Of a DNA stretch of 64,000 bases, positions 50,101 to 59,100 are shown in pieces. How positions within the stretch are numbered: position 1 is the stretch's first letter; each line of letters opens with the position of its first letter. The stretch is from Rhinopomastus cyanomelas. Lineage: Eukaryota > Chordata > Aves > Bucerotiformes > Rhinopomastidae. A program made the position numbers and the translations under genes. The notes beneath the pieces are model-generated. The model saw nothing but the letters and a program-made list of their open reading frames with translations, made no database searches and was not told the DNA's origin. The stretch covers positions 2,108,001 through 2,172,000 of the forward strand of contig VXBP01010266.1 in assembly GCA_013400115.1 (NCBI GenBank), in the 5' to 3' direction.

Positions 50101-53100
50101 TTCAGCACTGTAAGAGCAGCTGCAGCTTGAGCCACACATCTGCAACAGAAGTGCACAGCACCACTGCCTTCTCCTTTGTGTGCTCACCTTGCCCTTTGAT
50201 TCATGACAGAATCTAGAAGATGGCTCAAAAATCAGGGAGGTCATTGGTCTCCTTGGCCTTTCTGTTGCATGGTAATGAGTTGTAAGGAAATGCAGCTCAC
50301 TTCATACACTCAGGCTGCTCCCTGCAACTCACTGCATGTGCTCTGGGACAGCACAGTTCTAAGCAGTCCCATCACTCTTGCCCATTCATTCCCAATTGCT
50401 TCTGCTCATTAAGCCTCTATGCATTTTCCTAGTGGAAGAGCAGAGCCCTACACTGGGACTTCAGTTCAACTGATAGAAGAGTTGTCCATATCAGACAGAG
50501 TCTATACTGGTGTCCCAAAGTGATTGGCAGTATGCTGCAAATACTGACCCAGGATCTCAGCCAAGATGTGAGCTAGGCTGCTCACTGCTTCCCTTCAGCA
50601 CATCAGTTTTCTTCCAAGGGAAACCCAGGCATGCCAGGAAAGAAGGAGCCGTATGGACATCACACTATGTCACTTTAAGAAGTACCAGAATGGAGCACTG
50701 AACTGAAGGACTTCTGATCCTCTGCACTGAGGAGATACCATGGAGTGCACATCCTGATGTGAGGCCTCTGGAGGGCAGTGGCCAGCTTGACAGTGCAAGC
50801 TCTGCCTTAATTATCATCTGCAGGCTACTACTCAAATATTGCAAACTCCATGTTGAAAAACCATTGCTCAAGGTGACACACCAGTAAGTTTTTCTGCGCT
50901 TTACCAACATTTAGGACTTAAATCAATTATAAGAAGCACAATTTTTTGTCTCCTCTTCATTAAGTTGCTTCTCAGCAGCAAACTCAGTTTCAGGGGGAGT
51001 TGCTGTGGCATTTGGACGCTCAGCCTTTCTCAGGAGGACGACTGGATTTGCTACAGGAATTATCTTCCTCATTGTGCACACCAGGCATTTGAATGGTAGA
51101 CTGACAGAATGCTGTATGTCTTCTCATAACAGGTAGTATTCCTTTATAGAGACAGGACTATCTAAAATCACTCTTTTCAGCTTTGTAAAGTGCGCTGCCC
51201 AACTCCCTTCTGAGCAGAGGTTTAAAAAAAGCCTTTTTTCTTTAATAAGCAAACCTAATTTAAACTTCTGCTATGAAAATACATGATTCCAACAACCCTC
51301 AACTGATTATAATTTTATTCCATGTATAAAAACTCTGTGGGTAAGCAGAGAATGCATTTCATGCACAATACACAGTTGTATGCTACATCTCCCTATTATT
51401 CATTGGGTTTCATTCTTATATCTAAAAATATTGTTTATTCACTGTTTCCAAATGCAGCACTTGGCTTATTTATTAGTATCATACCAACAGCGTGGTCCTT
51501 TCTAGTTTGTACAGAACTAGCTATCTCTTGTTCTCTGTATGGGTTTTCATTGCAGCCAGTTCATTTGTGTTCCTGCCACTGAGAACAAGGAGAAGAAAGG
51601 AAAACAGACACAAAACTAGACACTCATTTAACCTAGTCCAGTGTAAGTCTTTTGCTACAGATGGGGTTCAGTTTATATCACATTAAGCTTGATAACAAAA
51701 CACAGGCCTTAGCACCTTTCAGCTTATTATGCAGCAAGAATTAAGAAGTTTGAAGAAATAAGGAAACCTGTTTCAATTGTTATGCCATGGCTAAGGTTCA
51801 CAATGCTTCAGCTCTGCAAAGTGTGCTTATTTGGGAACACGCTGTTCTCTGCACCCACTCAGCCCTCTCCAAATCAGAACGTCTTCCTGTGAACATTATA
51901 AACTGACAGACATTGTTATGGGATGCTTTGCAGTTTCAGCACTGAAAATTGATGGCCTCGATCTTCTGTCTGATAAATAGGTTTTTATTAAGGGCAAAGA
52001 CACAAACAACTCTGAGAAAGAATGCGCAGCAATTAGTGAAAGTCAAACTGCACTAGCCTGTAGGTAATTTTATATTTATGGCCTGTAGGTAATTTTATAT
52101 TTATGGCACAAAGAAGAAACAATAATTAATACTTATGCCATGAAGTCTGTTCCATCCTCCTGCAGACAACAGTAAGCTATCAATAAAAATCTGTAGTAGG
52201 TGATAAGTATGTGAAAAGATGTTCTTTTATTTTAAAAAGGCTTTGATTGGGGTTTGGTTTTGTTATTTGTTCTCGTTTTGTCTTCTTTGATGTGGTATCC
52301 ATTTTGCAGGCTGATGAAGACATCGCTGCCACACAGCCAGATGTTCAACTAACTACAAAAGTGAGATCAGGAAACTAAAAAAATTCCCTTCAAGCAGAAT
52401 AAAACTGCAGACCCCCTAAAGAGAATAATTCATTGGAGTGTGTGCCCTGGCTTCACAGTGAGACGATTCCATTTCACCTCAAACCACTGAATAACACTGT
52501 TACTGAACTATCATGAAGTAAATCTAGTTGTGCAGTACTTACTCATAGTACCACATCACCTGATTTCCTTATTATTTTAGGAGTGCAAGCTTATTTCATT
52601 TTGAAGTGCACTCTAGTGTCTGCACAGAGAGTCAGTTGAGCAGCTAGCATGCTATAAATTTGCACAAGTGTGCTAACACAATCTTAACTTGATTTACTGT
52701 GCAAGAGCTTCTCTGTTACGACAAGGCTTGAGATTAGGAAACACCACAATTTTCCTTCCTCTTCCCTCCTGGCATCCCTAGGGTCTTACAATGAATAGCT
52801 TTAAGTCCTTCATTAACCATTAAGTCCTTCATAAGTCTTCATTACTCAGAAATTGAGATAATTCCTACTTTTGTGGAGATTTTCCAAAGCAAGGGTTGTC
52901 CTTAGAAAAAGGCACGACCTGTATCTAAGTTACTCTGTCTTCTAGAAGATTTAATATGGGGTACATACTCCCAACATACTGAGTTCTGTGTCTGCTTGGA
53001 GTGGTTCTCTCCTCAGTTACAATTTTTCAAAGACCAATGACAAATACAAACAGAAACTACAAACAGTCTACATGGACTACCTGAATCACCCAGTTCTGCT

Positions 53101-56100
53101 AAAGGTTTTGCTCTTTTGCCAAAAGGTCTTAATGGACTATCCTGATTTCTGAAGAATGTCAGATTGTAAAGGTGGCAGATGAGAGCACTTTTGGAAGCAA
53201 CAGCAGCATTTCTAGAAAAGGTTATACTGGGTTTTATGGGGGTTTTTTTCACTTAAATAAAATTCTCCAACGTGGCTGGAATGTGCAATCTGTGTTCTCT
53301 TGACTACATATAAAAAGAGCAAGAAAATTACACTACAAAACAACCCTCAAACTAAGACAGGTATTTTTTGAAAGTATAACACTCTTTCTCATAGAAAGTA
53401 GTTGCTGGGAAACTTTCAGCAAGAAAAGAGGGGAAAAAAAAACAGAAAGAAACTTCTTTCTTATATTTAGTTACTAAGAAACTTTGCTAGGCAAGGAAAA
53501 ATGACTGAAATTTTATCATATGCCTTCACCCCCATAAAATGTCTTACTCTTCTGTTGTCTAGAGTTCTTCTTGCAGTCCCTTCTAGGGGAGGAACACAAG
53601 GAATGAACAATTCAGATTTTTCAGATTCATGTGGTTGTATTCATGGAGATTCAACTCGTGTTTCATCAGAAGTTCCATAGACTGGGTGGTTAAAACTAGA
53701 CAAACAGTACACACCCTATGGGCACGAGTGTGAAGAATTCGGCAGTTGGAAAACCACTAGAACAAATGTCAGGCCAAGAGCATCTGGTTGTAGCTAAATC
53801 ATATAATGATTTTCAGCAGCAGCCAGCTTTTGGCCACCTACTCTCTCCAGGATTAGCAGGCAGACTTGGGGCAAGGCCACATGGTTCCAAGAACTGGTAG
53901 AAGCAGACTACTAGTCTAAAGGGAAGAGCTGCGGTACGGCAACATCCTTTTAACTACAGGGAAAAGAATGCCTGTTTTTTCACCTTGCTAACCTTCTTTA
54001 GGGCTAGGAGAAGGTACTAATTGCAAGAATAATTCTGCAATCTAGCCAGAGCACAGTGCTAAGGAGTATTCCATTCCCAGGACATTTGTGAACGGGACAA
54101 TCATTACCCTGCTTAGAGTGGTCCATGACATATCCTGCTCCTGAATGAACACTCTGTGAAACAAGAAAAACCTTTGAAGGAGAAAAAAGGACAGATTTAA
54201 GAATGCAGATCACACAGATGTGAGTAGGAATGCTTTTTGGAGTTCCAAACTACAGGGAAAGAGGCACATATTAGACAACAAACGTAGATGTCTAAACCAG
54301 ATCTGATGAATTACATCTCACAAATGCTTTTCTCCAGTAACTGAGAAGTCACTAGATTTACTGTCTTCCATACAAATATCTACAGTTAGGTAATAAGAAT
54401 TCCATTCCTATCAGCAAAGTCTCCGTGGGGCCCAAATGGAAAATGTGAATTCCCATAGTTTGACCCTGATCAGCACATAAAAAAATACTATAGGCAACCT
54501 CAACAATGATGAATATTTGATAGAGTTTGCATCACGGAGCTGTTGCTGAGTACACTCACACTTTCCTTCACAGCCTTCAGAGCATTCCTGAATTCCTCTT
54601 TGGTGTTAAGCTCTTGCATAGCAATACCCATGAGTAATACTTTGTACCACCTCCAGTTGGCCAAGAGATTCTGTCCCACAATGGTGCCATTTATTTGCCT
54701 CTATATTCATGTTTTTGTCACCTCTTGTCTAGACTAAAACAATGCAATACTCCTGGGCATAGTGCCATCAACCTTCTAAGAAACTTCGAGCTAACAGAGA
54801 ATTCTGGTGGAAAATGTTTTCTCCAGCTAAGTAATGAAAACTGCCCCTTATTCCATAGACTACCTGAAAAGTCTTGTTCAGGGTTTCACTTTTCATTTTA
54901 GAAGGGTGTCATTGTTACTGCCCTGCACAAGGTCCACACCATCATGATTAACATGTCCAAGTCTGATGCAGAACAGAAAGTCTCACTTGCGATCATAAAG
55001 ATGATGCTTCACATGGGGAATTGATTCACTTTATGAAACAAATTTCCAAAGAAAGTAAGGCCACTCCCACCACTGAAGATGAAGACATGCCACCTCCAAC
55101 ATGCCAACCTTTGGAGCAGCCCCCAAACCCAAACAAATAATGCACTGCATGCACAGGGGAAGGAAGAAGGGGATAAACCAAGCTACGTGTGAAGAAATTT
55201 GAACACATTGCTCAATGCACTACTGGAAGGAACTTAGATATGATGACAACTGCAGTATAATAATCACTGTAGAACAGAGAATAATGTTGTAACTGCTTCT
55301 AACTGTTGATAAAATCATTAACAGAAAGGCAGCAGTCCTAGATTATGCAGAAAAATGCTTCATCAGAAAATTAAAGTTCTGAAGTGAGGAAATTTCAGAT
55401 CTGCCACCGCAGCATAACTTTCCCCCTCTGTGTGTGCCTGGCTGAGCCTCTAGATGACTTCAGAGGAAAATCTGCCTGAAGTTCTCAGCATGGGAAAAAA
55501 GTGTGTTACATCTTAGTCTTGTTCTTGGATATGGCTGAATGGAGCTGTTCTGACTGAAATCTCTCCCCCAGAATTCATGCCTGAGGCAAACATCTGGCAC
55601 AGCAAACTTGAACCAAACAGCTAAAGTTTTGAAAAACTACACATAACTGAAAACAGGATCTTAAACAACAGGGTTAAAGAACAGAAACAACAGGCAATGC
55701 TACCCAGACACAGCAGAATTACAAACTTAGTCCAAAGAGCTCAGAACGAGGGTATTTCCATCCTGAGCTGTCTCATTTTACAGTAGAAAATGACCTTTTA
55801 CAATAAACTTTTGAATCTTGTCCCACGTACAATGATTTTAAACTTGTTTCTTCAGCTAAAATTTTGCTCAGAGTTTGACTCCAAGTAACAAACCACTGTG
55901 CCAGAAAAGTTACTCAAGTGAAGAAAAGCACAGACCACCTTTGAAATAAACAATGCAGCTATTTCACTTGGTTTCCTTGCATGTATGGCAGCCTGAGATC
56001 ACTTGCCAAGCGTAAGATTCTAGAAATTTCTAATTCATTACATGTTCATCAAAAATAGGCAATCTCATTGTAATTTTAAAAGGGTGATGACAAAGGTGTG

Positions 56101-59100
56101 ACAACCCTCACACTCCCTTGTCACAAAGAGACTCTTTAGTTTCAAGAAGCTGATATGTGGGGATATCAGCTGCAGTGTTCACACAGCAGTGAAGACACCT
56201 GAATACAGACACCTATCACACAGGAGCAGAAAAAGAATCTGACAAATGTAAAACAAAATGTATATTTCAACCAGATTATGTTTCTTGATAACTATAAAAA
56301 CTATCAGTTCAAGAAAACATTTCTTTCTCAGCAAAAAAGGATAATCTCATTGCACATATTAAATCAGACACTATTGTGACTGTGGGCTTAAAATATATCC
56401 GCAGCACTTTCCATTTGTTTAAATTATCCATGTGCTCGAGTGCTTTATATATCAGGAGCTACAGCCAGAAGCTTTAACTGTCTTGACAACGTACTGTAGA
56501 TGTTACAGAACACTTTGATAAGATTGTCATTGCTAGCTGAACACAGCCATCAAATTACACTAATCTGAAAACAGCTAAGACAGAGTTTGCTGAGTGGATG
56601 CACACCATTTCCTTTGTTTTTCTTTTGGAATTAAGATTATGGCAATTTTTATACCTACTTCAGGTTGCCCAAAGTTAGATAGAAAACAAGACCATGAGCT
56701 CACCATTATCATCGTGGGAATACTCTATTCCAGAAACGGTGCATCTTCGGAAAACCATCTTGTTTTCAGTGAGTGTCCCAGTCTTGTCTGAAAAGATAAA
56801 CTGCACCTGCCCTAAGTCTTCTGTTATATTTAAAGCTCGGCACTGCAGCTGAGAGTCTGTTTCTTCATCATATAAATCTTTGTCTTGATGAATAAAGTAT
56901 ACTTGGCAAATTTTAACTATTTCAATGGATACATACAAAGAAATTGGAATCATAACCTAGAACACACAAAAAGAAAGAATTAGAGAAAATTTAGGCAAGA
57001 ATTCAACGAATTAGTAAAATTTGGTTAGATTGGTACTGCAACAGAACGTACAGTTGTGATGTACTAAGCTATGATTGTGTCTGAAAAGAGCTGTTTTAGA
57101 TAAGGACAACCTAAGGTGAATTGCAAAGATGACATTATGACTAGAAGGGTCATTATCAAAACTTTGGGAGAAGCAAATCTTTCCTAGGCAAATAAGGTGT
57201 CCTGTTTTTAGCCAGGTGATCTGAAATTTCAGATGTCAGTTTTCCTCCTAGTAGCTCAGACAGTGCTGTGTTGTGGGCCCTTCCCTAGAAAGGGATCCCT
57301 GCTGCTTGGCTTCCTTACTCTAATTCTGAGCTACTGTCCACATTATCCCAGCTTTGGAACAGCCAGGTGATGATGTGCTTGCCTGGACAAGGGCTGAAAG
57401 CAGCCAGGGCAACCCAAGGTTCACCCTGAGGGATGAAGCATCATCACCAGTCAACTTGTGTAAGGTCACAAGTGTACCTTGTGTACCTTAGTCAACAGTG
57501 GGGCACAGTGTGTCCTAACACCATCACATGATAAAGGCACAATACCCATCTGTATTTCTGGAGTGAAAGGTAGGCCATGATTTGCTTTTACTTGGAGTGG
57601 TGTCAAGTACACTTGGAATTGACCACTCCAGGGACTGAGTATCACCTAGAGACATGCCCCAAGGTGGGAGACTGTGGCTTCTTACACGCCTCAGTGGTAG
57701 AAGAGGTACCACACATACTGCATAGTCACAGCTGTGTTACAGCAAACTATGAACAGAAATGACAGCATGTACAACTGGATTACCTGGAAAACTATGATTA
57801 CTGTCAGAAATAAATATACTGAAGCTAAAATGGGAGACAAATATTTGCCATCGGGCCCTGGTACATCAAAAATTGGTTTCTTCTTCTCACCATATTGCCA
57901 TACCCATAGGCCATGACCTGCAGAAGAGTTGAAAGAGAGGAAAATGCAAATGAACTCCAAGGAAAAAGCAAATGTTATGAATTTGTTGAATTAGGTGGGC
58001 AAGTGGTATTTGTTTTCAACAGTTCTGTGAGACTTTTGGAAAAGGCTACCAAACTCATTTTTCTGTCTGCCTTGGGATTTGGGTTTGAGAAAAGGATTTG
58101 TCTGGCTGTAAGGACAGCATGCAAGAGTCATTTCATCTAACATTACCTAAATAAAGTGAGCTGGCTGGTCTAAATGAGTAGTCCAGGGCTCTTTCTGTAA
58201 TTGGGAAATGATAAATTTCAGTGATAGCTGATGTGTGAAAATGAAAAAACTCCATTGTCTGCAGTACATGTATCACTAGCCAGCTATCACTACATCAGCT
58301 TCAGCTGGATGAAGTCAGAAGAGTCTTTCATCTGACGATGCGAGTCTTACCTACCCTGTCTATGGAACTAATGAAAAAACACTATCAGCAGAGTCAAGAG
58401 CAGGGAAGCAGAGGAACTAAAACCAGAAGAAATTCCAAGCTTTGCTCAAAATGTTTTGGTTTTTTTTAATTGATAGCATTAATAATTAAATCAAGAGAAG
58501 GTTATTGTTATTATTTTGGAAAAATGACATTCCTGTAAAAGAGAGAGTTGCTTTTTAAAATGCATCACTAGGATGTGCAGCTCTAAAAGACCTAAAATCA
58601 TCTGCCTGATGTTTTTAAAGTTCAAACCAAAGAATTTCCCCAGGGCAAGATGCATTCAAACTATCTTCACTGTATGTCAGAAATCAGAAAAGAAAGGACA
58701 AAGGTCTACTTTAAAAGTAATCTTTTGTAAAACATATCTGACAAGGTTGTTTATGTCTTGATACATAAACCTAGCATCAAACTCCTGAAAACTAAAACCA
58801 ATACTTAAGCCAAGTGAGCAAATGGTTTTGTCCCTGGAATACCCATAAGAGCATGCCAACACAATGATTTCTTTGTTAATATTTTTACTCTTCAGAGCAA
58901 AATTTGGAAGCCCCACACTGAGAATGACCTACATCAAGACTTGTGTTGTAAATATCCTTCCCTAGATTTTCAAAAGAATTTGTTGAATGCGGTACTTCTC
59001 TCAACAGGTATGTATCACCTGCTGTGTGCCTGCCACTTCCTCCCGTTCACATTGATGCACCTCAGGAATTTTGGCTGAACTGAAGCCACTGTTATTAAGC

